The notes: a model not told the origin generated them from the sequence alone. A DNA stretch of 64,000 bases from an uncultured Prevotellaceae bacterium (GCA_900317325.1 ONGE01000015.1:26562-90561), one strand, 5' to 3'. Positions 10,593-19,809 are shown, counted from the first letter of the stretch. A program made the numbers and translations.

Positions 10593-12521
10593 ATGATGGA
10601 TTCGCGTGAACAATCTGAATCGATGAACAATCTCGAGAAGGATCAAACCTTGAACACTGAGCCCAAGAACGAGGTCCAGGAAATTGTGAATGAAGAAGTT
10701 AATGTAGAAGAACCCGCAACCGAGGAAGCACCTGCAACCGCAACCGAGGCTCCTGCCGAGGAGGCCCCTGCTCCTGTTGAAGAAGCACCCGCACCTGTTG
10801 AGGAAGCGCCCAAAGCCGAGGAACAGACTCGCCTGGATCTGGCCGGCAAGACCAAAGCCGAGCTGGTGGGCATGATGCGTGAGGCAGCCGCCCGTCCCAT
10901 CGAGGAGGTGAAAGACGAGGTGCAGGCCATCAAGGCCGCATTCTTTGCCCTGCGCCGCGACGAGTTGGCCAAGGAAAAAGAGGAATTCCTCGCTAACGGC
11001 AACAACGAGGCCGACTTCACTCCCAAAGAGGATGCTGACGAAAGCAACCTGAAGGAGCTGCTCGACGTGCTCAAGGAGCGCCGTACCGAGTACAACGCGG
11101 CACAAGAGGCCAACCGCGAAGCCAACCTCGAGAAGAAACGTCAGATCATCGCGCTTATCAACGAGATAGCCAACGACCCTGATAACATCAACCGCCAGTT
11201 CAACCGCGTCAAGCAGCTGCAACAGGACTTCAAGGATGCCGGTGAGGTCCCCCCCACAGCCGACACCGAGGTGTGGAAAGAATTCCAGCGTGCCACCGAG
11301 CGCTTCTATGACGTGCTCAAGATGAACAAGGAGCTGCGTGACTACGACTTCAAGAAGAACCTGGAGCTCAAGCAGCAGTTGTGTGAAGACGCCGAGGCCC
11401 TTGACGAGGAGACCGATGTAGTTGCTGCCTTCAGGAAGTTGCAGGAGATGCACACCAAGTGGCGCGAGATCGGCCCCGTAGCCAAGGAGCTGCGCGAGGA
11501 GTTGTGGGCACGCTTCAAAGCAGCCTCCAGCGCCATCAACAAGAAATATCAGACTTTCTTTGAGGATCGCAAGAGCAAGGAGAAAGAGAATGCCGATGCC
11601 AAGACCGAACTGTGTGAGAAGATCGAGCAAATCAGCACCGACGACCTCAAGACCTATGCCCAGTGGGACGAAGTCACCAAACAGATCATCGCCCTGCAAG
11701 AGGACTGGAAGAAGTTAGGATATGCCTCACGCAAGGCCAATGCGGCCCTGTTCGCACGCTTCCGCAAATCCTGCGATGAGTTCTTCGCCAAGAAAGCCGA
11801 GTTCTACAAGACGATGAAGGAGGAACTGAGTTCCAACCTGGCCAAGAAGATCGACCTGTGTGAGCGCGCCGAGGCCCTGATGGACTCCACCGAGTGGAAA
11901 GAAGCCACCGAGAAGTTCGTCGAGTTGCAGAAGGAGTGGAAGACCATCGGTCCCGTAGTGAAGAAGCACAGCGACGCCGTGTGGAAACGCTTTATCGCCG
12001 CTTGTGACCACTTCTTCGATCAGAAGAAGAAACAAAACGTCAACGTTCATGCTGTCGAGCACGACAACCTCAAGGCCAAGAAAGAGGTCATCGCCACACT
12101 CAAGGCCACCATCGAGGAGGCCGCCGAGGATGCTGCACAGACCGTACGCGACCTGATGGACCGCTGGCAGGAGATCGGACACGTTCCCTTCAAGGAGAAA
12201 GACAAAATCTATGCCCAGTACCGCGAACTCGTGGACAAGGCATTCGAGACGCTGAACATGCGTGGTTCTCGTCCGCGCGGCGAGGGCGGCTCACGTCCAC
12301 GCCAGGGTGGCGGTGACCGCAACCTGAGCGAGCGCGACCGTCTGGTTCGCACCTACGAACAGCGCATGAGCGAGCTCAAGACCTTCGAGAACAACATGGG
12401 CTTCCTGACCGCCAATACCAAGAGCGGCAACTCGCTCGTCCAGGAGATGGAACGCCGCATCGTCAGCCTCAAGGAAGAGATTGCCGAGCTCGAGCAGCGC
12501 ATCAAGGAGATGGACGCTTGA
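10593..12521 (+). CDS. DUF349-repeat protein
   Basis: The 642-residue protein starts with about 85 residues of Glu/Ala/Pro low-complexity sequence, including a near-exact doubling of an APVEEAP unit. It continues with about five helical DUF349 repeats, each with a W/Y-x-x-F-x-x-A-x-x-x-F/Y pattern (for example VWKEFQRATERFYD, LFARFRKSCDEFF, VWKRFIAACDHFF). A Gly/Arg-rich linker near residues 553-575 leads to a C-terminal coiled coil. The protein is cytoplasmic and the function is not firmly known; DUF349 proteins have been linked to chromosome or RNA-related roles in other bacteria. The start could be 10593 or 10596 (tandem Met) or 10623. Confidence 0.85.
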   Translation: MMDSREQSESMNNLEKDQTLNTEPKNEVQEIVNEEVNVEEPATEEAPATATEAPAEEAPAPVEEAPAPVEEAPKAEEQTRLDLAGKTKAELVGMMREAAARPIEEVKDEVQAIKAAFFALRRDELAKEKEEFLANGNNEADFTPKEDADESNLKELLDVLKERRTEYNAAQEANREANLEKKRQIIALINEIANDPDNINRQFNRVKQLQQDFKDAGEVPPTADTEVWKEFQRATERFYDVLKMNKELRDYDFKKNLELKQQLCEDAEALDEETDVVAAFRKLQEMHTKWREIGPVAKELREELWARFKAASSAINKKYQTFFEDRKSKEKENADAKTELCEKIEQISTDDLKTYAQWDEVTKQIIALQEDWKKLGYASRKANAALFARFRKSCDEFFAKKAEFYKTMKEELSSNLAKKIDLCERAEALMDSTEWKEATEKFVELQKEWKTIGPVVKKHSDAVWKRFIAACDHFFDQKKKQNVNVHAVEHDNLKAKKEVIATLKATIEEAAEDAAQTVRDLMDRWQEIGHVPFKEKDKIYAQYRELVDKAFETLNMRGSRPRGEGGSRPRQGGGDRNLSERDRLVRTYEQRMSELKTFENNMGFLTANTKSGNSLVQEMERRIVSLKEEIAELEQRIKEMDA

Positions 12522-12583
12522 TCCCAGGCTACTCCGGCAAGTCAAATGAATGCCTTGTAACTGTGTTCTAAAGCAAAAGCACC

Positions 12584-12626
12584 TACAACAGGAATTGTAC
12601 TGTCCGTCAGGACAATTCTTGTTGTA
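12584..12626 (+). terminator. Probable terminator after the DUF349 gene
   Basis: A 15-bp stem (TACAACAGGAATTGT at 12584-12598 against 12612-12626) with one G-T pair and a 13-nt loop that can itself pair, 62 bases after the stop. Confidence 0.55.
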
Positions 12627-12689
12627 TGGTTGCTTGACACGAACAAGTTATTGACTAATTACCTATAAGATACACTAAGCATAACCTAA

Positions 12690-14087
12690 ATGAAGAGCAA
12701 GGGCCGATATGGACAATTCGTCAGATGGATATTCAGCATCATCGACGTGCTGATTGTCAATCTGGCCTATGCTGCCACATTGTTGTGGCCTGCGACCACG
12801 GCGGCTGACAGCAACGGGATGTATGACCGTCCCATCTGGCTGGCGCTGAATGTGGCTATGCTGGTGTGTGTCTATTTCTACAATGATGTTCACGAGCGGC
12901 GCGTGTTCTATGCCGACAAGGTTGTGGGACAGGCGCTCAAACTGGTGCTCACCCATGCGGGCATCTTCATTGCGCTCGCCTCGTTCTTGAGCCAGTTTGA
13001 TGCTCCCTGGCAGCAGGTGCTGCTGTTCTACATCATCTTCTTTATCGCCCTGGCCACATGGTGGGTGCTCTCGCGCCAGCTGGTGAAACTGTATCGCAAC
13101 CAGGGCTTTAACTTCAAGCGCGTCATCGTCATCGGTGGCGGCACGGTGGGTGTGCGTCTCATCAACGAGATGCTGGGTGACCAAGGTTACGGTTACCACA
13201 TCGTGGGCTTCTTTGACAACAACCCCAAGGCCCGTTCGGCCTCGGCGGCCTATCAAGGCACGCTCGACGATGTGGAGCAGTTTGTCAAGACCCATCAGGT
13301 GGATGAGATGTTCTGTGCAGTCCCCGACATTGAGGACACTCAGAACGTCGCCCGCATGATCCGCATTGCCGACAACAATGCCGTGGACTTCTACTATGTG
13401 CCGCAGTTCGGCCGCACTGTCACCCGTCAGTTTGAGCTCAGTTCGGTGGGCGATGTCCCCATCCTGGCCGTTCACCCCTACCCGCTCAAGAATCCCATCA
13501 ACCGTCTGTTCAAACGCGCCTTTGACCTGTTGTTCTCGACGGTTGCCCTCCTGTTGTCACCCCTGGTCATCATTCCTGTGGCCATCGGTATCAAGTTGAC
13601 ATCGCCCGGGCCCATCTTCTTTGTGCAGCGACGCACGGGTTACCGTGGCCAAGCCTTCAACTGCTACAAGTTCCGCACTATGCGCATCAATGCCGATAGC
13701 GACACCCTGCAAGCGACCAAGGGCGACCCCCGTGTTACCCGCTTCGGCAACTTCCTGCGCCGCACGAGCATCGACGAGCTGCCGCAATTCTATAATGTGT
13801 GGCGCGGCGAGATGAGCATCGTGGGCCCTCGTCCCCACATGGTGGCCCAGACCGAGATGTACAGCGAACTCATCGACAAGTACATGCTGCGACACACCAT
13901 CAAACCGGGCATTACCGGTTGGGCTCAGGTGCGCGGTTATCGCGGCCAGACCGAGGAACTGTGGCAGATGGAGAAACGCGTTGAGTATGACGTGTGGTAT
14001 GCCGAGAACTGGAGCTTCTTCCTGGACCTTAAAATCATCGTCCGCACCATTTGGAATGCCCTCAAGGGCGAGGATAATGCTTATTAG
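12690..14087 (+). CDS. Polyprenyl-phosphate sugar phosphotransferase (WcaJ/undecaprenyl-phosphate glucose-phosphotransferase type)
   Basis: The 465-residue membrane protein has about four N-terminal transmembrane helices, a soluble Rossmann-like CoA-binding-type domain (RVIVIGGGTVGVRLINEM, about 145-165), a further helix, and a C-terminal bacterial sugar transferase domain. That domain shows FVQRRTGYRGQ, FGNFLRRTSIDELPQ and NVWRGEMSIVGPRPH, the conserved catalytic region of phosphoglycosyl transferases, then KPGITGWAQVRGYRG. The family transfers a hexose-1-phosphate to undecaprenyl phosphate as the first step of exopolysaccharide, capsule or O-unit synthesis. No other glycan assembly genes are adjacent, so it is a stand-alone initiating enzyme here. 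The donor sugar cannot be read from sequence. Confidence 0.92.
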   Translation: MKSKGRYGQFVRWIFSIIDVLIVNLAYAATLLWPATTAADSNGMYDRPIWLALNVAMLVCVYFYNDVHERRVFYADKVVGQALKLVLTHAGIFIALASFLSQFDAPWQQVLLFYIIFFIALATWWVLSRQLVKLYRNQGFNFKRVIVIGGGTVGVRLINEMLGDQGYGYHIVGFFDNNPKARSASAAYQGTLDDVEQFVKTHQVDEMFCAVPDIEDTQNVARMIRIADNNAVDFYYVPQFGRTVTRQFELSSVGDVPILAVHPYPLKNPINRLFKRAFDLLFSTVALLLSPLVIIPVAIGIKLTSPGPIFFVQRRTGYRGQAFNCYKFRTMRINADSDTLQATKGDPRVTRFGNFLRRTSIDELPQFYNVWRGEMSIVGPRPHMVAQTEMYSELIDKYMLRHTIKPGITGWAQVRGYRGQTEELWQMEKRVEYDVWYAENWSFFLDLKIIVRTIWNALKGEDNAY

Positions 14088-14124
14088 AGGTTAAAGGTTA
14101 AAGATCAAGGGTTAAGGGGGTGAT

Positions 14125-15969
14125 ATGACGCGGAAGGAAAATGCGTTGATGCTGCTGAGGAGCTGCTATGGCTATGACAGCTTCAGAGGGCAGCAATGGG
14201 ACATCATCGATCACACACTTGATGGCGGCGACAGCATCGTGCTCATGCCCACCGGAGGCGGCAAGTCGCTGTGTTACCAGATTCCTGGCCTGATGAGCGA
14301 GGATGGTTTCGCCATCGTCATCTCGCCCTTGCTGGCGCTGATGAACGACCAGATCGACGCCCTGCAACAGAACGGCATCCCCGCGCTGGCCCTGAACAGC
14401 GAGAAGAGCGAGAGCGAGAACCGCCAGACCGTCGACCTGCTGATGCAGGGCAAGGTCAAGTTGCTATACATCTCACCTGAAAAACTCCTGAGCGAAATTG
14501 ACCGCTGGTCAAGCAGCATCACCGAACGCATCTGCCTGTTTGCAGTCGATGAGGCGCATTGCATATCTCAATGGGGTCATGACTTCCGCCCCGAGTACAC
14601 TCAACTGGGCGCCCTCAAGCAACGCTTTCCCCACATTCCCGTGATGGCACTCACTGCCACCGCCGACCGCATCACGCGTGACGATATCGCCAAGCAGTTA
14701 GGCATTCCTGACGCACGTCTGTTCATCAGCTCGTTTGACCGTCCCAACATCTCGCTCAACGTGGTGCAAGGCTCTACCGGCAGGACCAAACTGCGGCAAA
14801 TCGTGCAATTCATCAACCTGCACCGCGGCGAGAGCGGCATCATCTATTGCCTGCGCCGCAAGGACACCGAGAACATGGCATCCCGACTCACTTCTCTGGG
14901 AATTGAGGCCCAGCCTTTCCATGCCGGCATGAGCGTGAAAGAGAAGCAGCGGGTGCAGCGCGATTTCATCAACGATGACGTGAAGGTGGTGTGCGCCACT
15001 GTCGCGTTCGGTATGGGCATCGACAAGAGCAACGTGAGGTATGTCATCCACAGCAACATGCCCCGCAACATCGAGAGCTATTACCAGGAAATAGGACGCG
15101 CAGGCCGCGACGGCCTTCCTGCCGAAGCCCTGCTGTTCTACAACTACGGTGACATGGTTACGTTGCAGCAATTCGCCCGCGAGTCAGGACAGGTGCAGAT
15201 CAACATGGACAAGCTGCGCCGTATGCAGCAATTTGCCGAGAGCACAGTGTGCCGCCGCCGCATCCTGCTGAACTACTTCAACGAGCGCTTTGACCACGAC
15301 TGCCACAACTGCGACGTGTGCAACAATCCGCCGGAACGTTTCGACGGCACGCGCTATGCCCAAATGGCCTTGAGCGCCATCAAGCGCACCGACGAGCAGG
15401 CCACCATGTACACCGTCACCGACATCCTGCGCGGCTGGCGCAAGGCCGAGGTCATCGAACACGGCTACGACCAGCTGAAGACCTTCGGCGTGGGACGCGA
15501 CCTCACCATCGCCGAGTGGAACGCCTATCTGCTGCAGATGCTTCAATTAGGCTTGTTCGATGTAGCCTATGATGAAAACAACCACTTGAAAATCACCGAA
15601 TTCGGCAACGAAGTACTCTACGGGAAACGCACCATCGAGTTGAGCCGATTTGAGCGCCGCGACTTCAAGAAGAGCAAGCCGCAGCCTGTCGAGGAGCCGG
15701 CCGCTCCCGAGATTATCGCTATCGAGCCCCAAAAGGTAATGGACAAGGCTCTGTTCGAGCGGCTGCGTGACGTGCGCAAGGCCCTTGCTAAGGCGAGCCA
15801 CATCGCCCCCTACATGGTCTTCAGCGACAAGTCGTTGCAGGCCATGGCGACAGAGAAACCGACAACGCAAGCCGAATTCGGCATCCTGTACGGCGTCGGC
15901 GAGGTCAAGTGCCAGAAGTACTGGCGCCCGTTCACCGCCGCCATCCGCGAGTATCTCGCCCACCAATAA
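14125..15969 (+). CDS. recQ: ATP-dependent DNA helicase RecQ
   Basis: The 614-residue protein carries all RecQ landmarks: the Q-motif region with FRGQQWDII, Walker A GGGKSLCYQIP (about residue 42 on), DEAH at 142-145, the aromatic-rich loop HCISQWGHDFRPEY, and motif VI EIGRAGRDG. A zinc-binding set of cysteines lies in CRRRILLNYF and HDCHNCDVC, followed by a winged helix and a C-terminal HRDC domain (about 535-610). It unwinds DNA 3'-5' in recombination and repair. It lies 37 bases downstream of the sugar transferase and could be cotranscribed. The intervening DNA contains GGTTAAAGGTTAAAG-like direct repeats. Confidence 0.97.
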   Translation: MTRKENALMLLRSCYGYDSFRGQQWDIIDHTLDGGDSIVLMPTGGGKSLCYQIPGLMSEDGFAIVISPLLALMNDQIDALQQNGIPALALNSEKSESENRQTVDLLMQGKVKLLYISPEKLLSEIDRWSSSITERICLFAVDEAHCISQWGHDFRPEYTQLGALKQRFPHIPVMALTATADRITRDDIAKQLGIPDARLFISSFDRPNISLNVVQGSTGRTKLRQIVQFINLHRGESGIIYCLRRKDTENMASRLTSLGIEAQPFHAGMSVKEKQRVQRDFINDDVKVVCATVAFGMGIDKSNVRYVIHSNMPRNIESYYQEIGRAGRDGLPAEALLFYNYGDMVTLQQFARESGQVQINMDKLRRMQQFAESTVCRRRILLNYFNERFDHDCHNCDVCNNPPERFDGTRYAQMALSAIKRTDEQATMYTVTDILRGWRKAEVIEHGYDQLKTFGVGRDLTIAEWNAYLLQMLQLGLFDVAYDENNHLKITEFGNEVLYGKRTIELSRFERRDFKKSKPQPVEEPAAPEIIAIEPQKVMDKALFERLRDVRKALAKASHIAPYMVFSDKSLQAMATEKPTTQAEFGILYGVGEVKCQKYWRPFTAAIREYLAHQ

Positions 15970-16106
15970 GACAACGAATTAAAAAAAGGAAAACAATAAA
16001 TACAATAAACACTAAGGCATCCGCGCTCTTTTTATTATCGCATGCCGGATGGAAATGTATTGATTGTACTTATTGTCTTCCTTTTCAGTATTGGCTTGGA
16101 GTGGTC

Positions 16107-17450
16107 TTAGATGATGCCGGTGAGGTAAAGGAAGATGAAGACTATCGACACGGGAGCGACATAACGCAGGCAGAAGATGAGATAAGACTCCATCCTGCCC
16201 TTCAGCAGGCCATTGTTGGTCAATTGCTCATGAATGATCTTGCGATCCATAATCCAACCCACATAGACGGCTGTGAACAAGCCACCCAAGAGCATAAAGA
16301 TGTTGCTGGCAGCATAATCCATCATGTCGAAGATGTTCTTCCCCCACAACTTGATGTCGTCAAGCACATTGAACGACAGGGCTGCCAATACCGCCAGAAT
16401 AACGGTAAAGAAAGCGGTCCAGGTGATGGCACGCGGACGAGACATCTTGTGCTCCTCGATCATGAATGTGATGGGAATCTCGCTGAGCGATATGGTCGAG
16501 GTCAACGAGGCGAAGAACACCAGCAGGAAGAACAGCAACGCCCAAAAATAGCCGCCTGTCATCTGCTGGAAGATACCCGGCAAGACCTCGAAGATGAGCC
16601 TCGGGCCGGCAGTGGGCTCCACACCAAAGGTGAACACCGCCGGGAAAATCATCACACCCGACAGAATGGCAACCATCGTATCAAGCAGGCCAACGGTGGC
16701 AGCGTCCTTGGTAAGCGAGGCATCGTCCTTGAAATAGGAACTGTAGGTCACCAGACACGAGATACCGATGGAAAGCGACAGGAAGGCCTGGCCCAGCGCA
16801 TCCAGCACGCCTCGCATGGTCAATTCCGAGAAATCGGGGTAGAACAGGAAGTTGAGTGCCTTCTTTGCTCCGGGCAATGATAACGACTTGACACAGAAGA
16901 TGATGAGAATCAAGAACAGCAGTGGCATCATGATGCTGGCCACGCGCTCAATGCCTTTCTCAATGCCACGGCTCATAACTATGAAATTCAGGACAAGGAA
17001 AAGCAATGTCCAGCCCACACAGCGCCAAGGGCTGGCCACCAGCGAGTTGAACATGATGCAGTACTCCTGTGATGTGTGACCATCCAGGTTGCCCATGGCC
17101 GCCTGGTAAAGATACTCGATAATCCAGCCGCACACCACGCTGTAGAAGCCGATGACGACAAAACTGCCGATGATGCAGACGTAGGTGAACAGGTAATACT
17201 TTTTACCCGGCGAGAGGCGCCGCAGGGCCGCCTTCATATTGCTGTGGGTAGAGCGGCCGATGATGAACTCACTCAATATCACGGGAATTCCCATCACCAG
17301 AATACAGCAGATGTACACCAGAATGAAGGCACCGCCGCCGTTCACGCCAGCCTCATAAGGGAAACGCCAGATGTTTCCCAAACCCACCGCCGAGCCTACC
17401 GCAGCGGCGATAGCACCCAGTCGCGTCGCAAATCCTACACGTTTAGCCAT
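16107..17450 (-). CDS. Neurotransmitter:sodium symporter (NSS/SNF) family transporter
   Basis: The 447-residue protein has about eleven to twelve hydrophobic helices. Its first helix carries the family signature: GAIAAAVGSAVGLGNIWRFPYEAGVNGGGAF holds the unwound TM1 region that in LeuT contacts sodium and substrate. TM6 and TM8 equivalents (SLSIGISCLVTYSSYF; FFASLTSTISLSEI) are also recognisable. It imports an amino acid or similar organic solute with Na+; the substrate cannot be told. It converges with recQ; the 137 bases between them show no strong terminator. A TACTTTTG promoter element lies 33 bases upstream. Confidence 0.92.
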   Translation of the reverse strand: MAKRVGFATRLGAIAAAVGSAVGLGNIWRFPYEAGVNGGGAFILVYICCILVMGIPVILSEFIIGRSTHSNMKAALRRLSPGKKYYLFTYVCIIGSFVVIGFYSVVCGWIIEYLYQAAMGNLDGHTSQEYCIMFNSLVASPWRCVGWTLLFLVLNFIVMSRGIEKGIERVASIMMPLLFLILIIFCVKSLSLPGAKKALNFLFYPDFSELTMRGVLDALGQAFLSLSIGISCLVTYSSYFKDDASLTKDAATVGLLDTMVAILSGVMIFPAVFTFGVEPTAGPRLIFEVLPGIFQQMTGGYFWALLFFLLVFFASLTSTISLSEIPITFMIEEHKMSRPRAITWTAFFTVILAVLAALSFNVLDDIKLWGKNIFDMMDYAASNIFMLLGGLFTAVYVGWIMDRKIIHEQLTNNGLLKGRMESYLIFCLRYVAPVSIVFIFLYLTGII

Positions 17451-17482
17451 AGTGTGTTCACATTATTTGGAATTATCATTGA

Positions 17483-17490
17483 CAAAAGTA
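17483..17490 (-). promoter_or_regulatory. TAnnTTTG promoter element for the NSS transporter
   Basis: On the minus strand the site reads TACTTTTG, 33 bases upstream of the transporter ATG. Confidence 0.6.
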
Positions 17491-17556
17491 GCACAATTTG
17501 ATGACCTGCACAAAACAACAATGATTTTTAGCAGTTTTCACGTAGCCCACACCGGT

Positions 17557-17889
17557 TCAGAACTGTGGCACCGGCTGCATGGGCACCGGAGCCGATGACG
17601 GGGGCGGCGACTTGCGCGCAGGGCGCTTTTTGGCATCACGGCGATGCGACGGACGCTTGGAGCGTGACGGCTTGTCGTGAGACTTGACCGCAGGCGAGGT
17701 CGCGCTATCGGTCACAGCATCGAACTGCGCTTGCTCGACGAGTGTTGACGGCACGGGCGATGCCTCACGCCACCCGCGAGAGATGACGATGCCAGTCAAG
17801 ATCAATGCAATCGCAAGCAGCACCACGATGGTGCCGCGACGCTCGCGCCTCGACATACCCCAAAAATCCTTTGTCTTGTTTAAGGTCAT
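17557..17889 (-). CDS. Small single-pass membrane protein with a basic Pro/Ser/Lys tail
   Basis: This frame is open from 17931, but a promoter element (TACTTTTG, 17902-17909, minus) lies inside that extension. The start MTLNKTKDFWGMSRRERRG at 17889 is therefore preferred, giving 110 residues. There is one transmembrane helix (about residues 20-38) after a RRERRG stretch. This arrangement resembles the N-terminus of Bacteroidetes helix-hairpin-helix (ComEA-like) proteins, but no HhH domain follows. The remaining 70 residues are Lys/Arg/Pro/Ser-rich and probably disordered in the periplasm. It may be a shortened relative; the function is unknown. Confidence 0.55.
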   Translation of the reverse strand: MTLNKTKDFWGMSRRERRGTIVVLLAIALILTGIVISRGWREASPVPSTLVEQAQFDAVTDSATSPAVKSHDKPSRSKRPSHRRDAKKRPARKSPPPSSAPVPMQPVPQF

Positions 17890-17901
17890 TCTGTATAATT
17901 G

Positions 17902-17909
17902 CAAAAGTA
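17902..17909 (-). promoter_or_regulatory. TAnnTTTG element 12 bases before an ATG
   Basis: Minus-strand TACTTTTG with the ATG at 17889 only 12 bases beyond its last G, so the transcript would have a very short leader. Confidence 0.6.
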
Positions 17910-18004
17910 CCAAAAAACGCCCAATCATCACGTCTTTCAGGTTTCAAAATGTGCGAAATGTAAATTTTTCTGAAAAAAAAGACGTCAAAATCACAAAAAA
18001 GCAG

Positions 18005-18012
18005 TACTTTTG
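18005..18012 (+). promoter_or_regulatory. TAnnTTTG promoter element for the VanZ-like gene
   Basis: TACTTTTG ending 36 bases before the ATG at 18049. It is divergent from the promoter at 17902-17909. Confidence 0.6.
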
Positions 18013-18048
18013 CCGATTGTGAACTAATACACAATTACTAAACTAGAC

Positions 18049-18504
18049 ATGAAAAGTTTTATTCTTTCCATCCCTAAAGGACTCCCATCGGCCATCATGA
18101 TTGCGCTGATGGTATTCTTCACATTCGCCAAGAACCCCCTTGGTGTGAACTCTTTGAAAGTATTTCCTTTTGCCGAGCAGGTCGGTCACTTAGTGCTGTA
18201 TTTCATTATTGCACTGGTGTTTATCCTTGATTATGCCAAAGCACGCCTCCCCCATCACAGCAAGGTTAATCAGGAAATCGGCTTAGCCGCCTCGGCCGCA
18301 ACCTTGTCGCTGATCATGGAAATCGGACTGATGTGGAAAACAGGTTTCAACTACGACATGAACAACGTGGTGGCTGCCACCATCGGCGCCGCACTTGCGT
18401 TCCTGTTCTACCACTACTGGCTGCTGCATCCGTTCCGCCACTACCTGTACCATTCAATTCAGCATCACTGGCGTTACCAGCACCGTCGCAAGAAAAAGAA
18501 ATAA
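18049..18504 (+). CDS. VanZ-like small membrane protein
   Basis: The 151-residue protein has about four hydrophobic helices and a very basic, His-rich C-terminus ending in a Lys/Arg run. The pattern of a first helix ending near a FAEQVGHLVLYFIIALVF segment, followed by a glutamate-containing helix (LSLIMEIGLMW) and NMNNVVAATIGA-like residues near the third helix, resembles short VanZ family proteins. VanZ proteins are linked to glycopeptide tolerance in Gram-positives, but in Bacteroidales the role is unknown. It is followed by a 17-bp palindrome that may terminate its transcript. Confidence 0.65.
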   Translation: MKSFILSIPKGLPSAIMIALMVFFTFAKNPLGVNSLKVFPFAEQVGHLVLYFIIALVFILDYAKARLPHHSKVNQEIGLAASAATLSLIMEIGLMWKTGFNYDMNNVVAATIGAALAFLFYHYWLLHPFRHYLYHSIQHHWRYQHRRKKKK

Positions 18505-18532
18505 CGATTTCTTTTTGAGAGAACATAGTTTT

Positions 18533-18573
18533 TTTAGGCGATATTTTTGTAAAGTTCAAAAATATCGCCTAAA
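18533..18573. promoter_or_regulatory. 17-bp perfect inverted repeat, candidate operator for the XRE-methyltransferase
   Basis: Left arm TTTAGGCGATATTTTTG (18533-18549) and right arm CAAAAATATCGCCTAAA (18557-18573) are exact complements around a 7-base centre. The right arm overlaps the TAAATTTG promoter element of the downstream gene, the expected geometry for autorepression by its N-terminal HTH domain. It could also act as a terminator for the upstream VanZ-like gene. Which role applies cannot be decided from sequence. Confidence 0.65.
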
Positions 18574-18577
18574 TTTG
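18570..18577 (+). promoter_or_regulatory. TAnnTTTG promoter element overlapping the palindrome
   Basis: TAAATTTG begins in the last four bases of the 17-bp inverted repeat and lies 28 bases before the ATG at 18606. Confidence 0.6.
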
Positions 18578-18605
18578 TCAGATTCTAACAAATCTATCTA
18601 TCGTT

Positions 18606-19766
18606 ATGTTTTTCTCTGACAAAATCAAGCGTTTGCGCATCGAGAGCGGCAAGTTACAGAAAGACCTGGCCAAAGCCATCGGCGTGGATGTACCCGCATA
18701 CAGCCGCTACGAACACGGCGAGCGACGTCCCAAGCGCGAGCAGGTCATCAGGCTGGCCCGCATCTTCAAGGTCGACAGCGACGAGCTGGTGGCCGCCTGG
18801 CTGGCCGATGAAGCCTATTCCCATATCGCTAACGACAAACTGGCCCCACGAGCAGCGGCCATGCTCCAGTCCATGCTAGGCGAGGACGGTTCTGAACAGC
18901 CCCAAGCCACTGAGATAGCCGAGCCATCAACCACCTTGAAAGATCACCCCGAGAGGACGATGGTCGCTCAGTTGGGGCGGTCACGGCTACCCCACTTCGA
19001 GCAAGGTGATGCTGCCACCGTGATGAGCCGCATCGAGGACGAGAGCATCGACTGCATCGTCACTACGCCGCCCTATTGGCGCCGCCGCACCCAAGGCACC
19101 GAAAGCATCACCGCCACCAACGCCATAGATTTTGTCAACGAGTTGCTCGAAGCCATGGCCCAGGCCTGGCGTGTGCTCAAGCCCCAAGGGTCGTTGTGGC
19201 TCAACATGGGCGACGACACCACCGACGGCTTTGTGCAAGGCATCCCATGGCGTGTGGTGCTGGCCATGATCGATCAGCAAGGCTGGCATCTGGTCAACGA
19301 GGTGGTGTGGAACAAGATCACAACCTCGCCTCAAGGCAGCCACGACCACCTGCGCAAGGTCCATGAATTCATGTTCCATCTGGTCAAGGACAACGACTTC
19401 TATTACAAAGACGAGGAACTGCGACACACCTGCGCTTTGATCTTGCGGCAGGAGAGCAAGGGGCGCAACAAGTCGTCGCGTGTCAAGGACAAGGCCCAGG
19501 GAATCGTTCCCGGCGACGTGTGGACCATCGGTGTGCAACGGTCGGGTATCGCCCACTACTGTGTAGCCCCCGACACCCTTTACCGGCTGCCCATCACCGC
19601 TACCTGTCCGCGTGACGGTATCGTTCTCGACCCCTACTGCGGCACGGGTACGGCCTGCCGCATCGCCTACGAGATGAACCGTCGCAGCATCGGCATCGAC
19701 ATCAACAAGAAATACATCGACCAGGCACGAGCCAGCATTGAACAGAAGCCCTTGAGCTTGTTCTGA
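18606..19766 (+). CDS. XRE-type HTH domain fused to a beta-class amino-DNA methyltransferase
   Basis: The 386-residue protein has an XRE/Cro-like helix-turn-helix at about residues 5-62 (KIKRLRIESGKLQKDLAKAI...YSRYEHGERRPKREQ). A linker of about 50 residues leads to a DNA N4-cytosine/N6-adenine methyltransferase. Catalytic motif IV is TTPPYW (153-158) and the AdoMet-binding motif I is DPYCGTG (from 342). Motif IV before motif I is the beta-class order. TPPY is between the SPPY typical of N4-cytosine and the DPPY typical of N6-adenine enzymes, so the target base is unclear. No restriction endonuclease gene is adjacent. The palindrome over its promoter suggests self-control by the HTH domain. 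The next gene is a separate ABC-F transcription unit. Confidence 0.9.
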   Translation: MFFSDKIKRLRIESGKLQKDLAKAIGVDVPAYSRYEHGERRPKREQVIRLARIFKVDSDELVAAWLADEAYSHIANDKLAPRAAAMLQSMLGEDGSEQPQATEIAEPSTTLKDHPERTMVAQLGRSRLPHFEQGDAATVMSRIEDESIDCIVTTPPYWRRRTQGTESITATNAIDFVNELLEAMAQAWRVLKPQGSLWLNMGDDTTDGFVQGIPWRVVLAMIDQQGWHLVNEVVWNKITTSPQGSHDHLRKVHEFMFHLVKDNDFYYKDEELRHTCALILRQESKGRNKSSRVKDKAQGIVPGDVWTIGVQRSGIAHYCVAPDTLYRLPITATCPRDGIVLDPYCGTGTACRIAYEMNRRSIGIDINKKYIDQARASIEQKPLSLF

Positions 19767-19801
19767 AATCACGAGTTCTCTTGTAATTGCAGGATTTTTT
19801 G

Positions 19802-19809
19802 TAATTTTG
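19802..19809 (+). promoter_or_regulatory. TAnnTTTG promoter element for the ABC-F gene
   Basis: TAATTTTG followed by CGG, 22 bases before the ATG at 19832. Confidence 0.65.

Noticed and set aside
15909-16880. 323-codon plus-strand frame across the end of recQ and the NSS transporter
   Set aside because: It lies antisense to a clear transporter and its translation has no recognisable domain; the transporter frame has the family signature.
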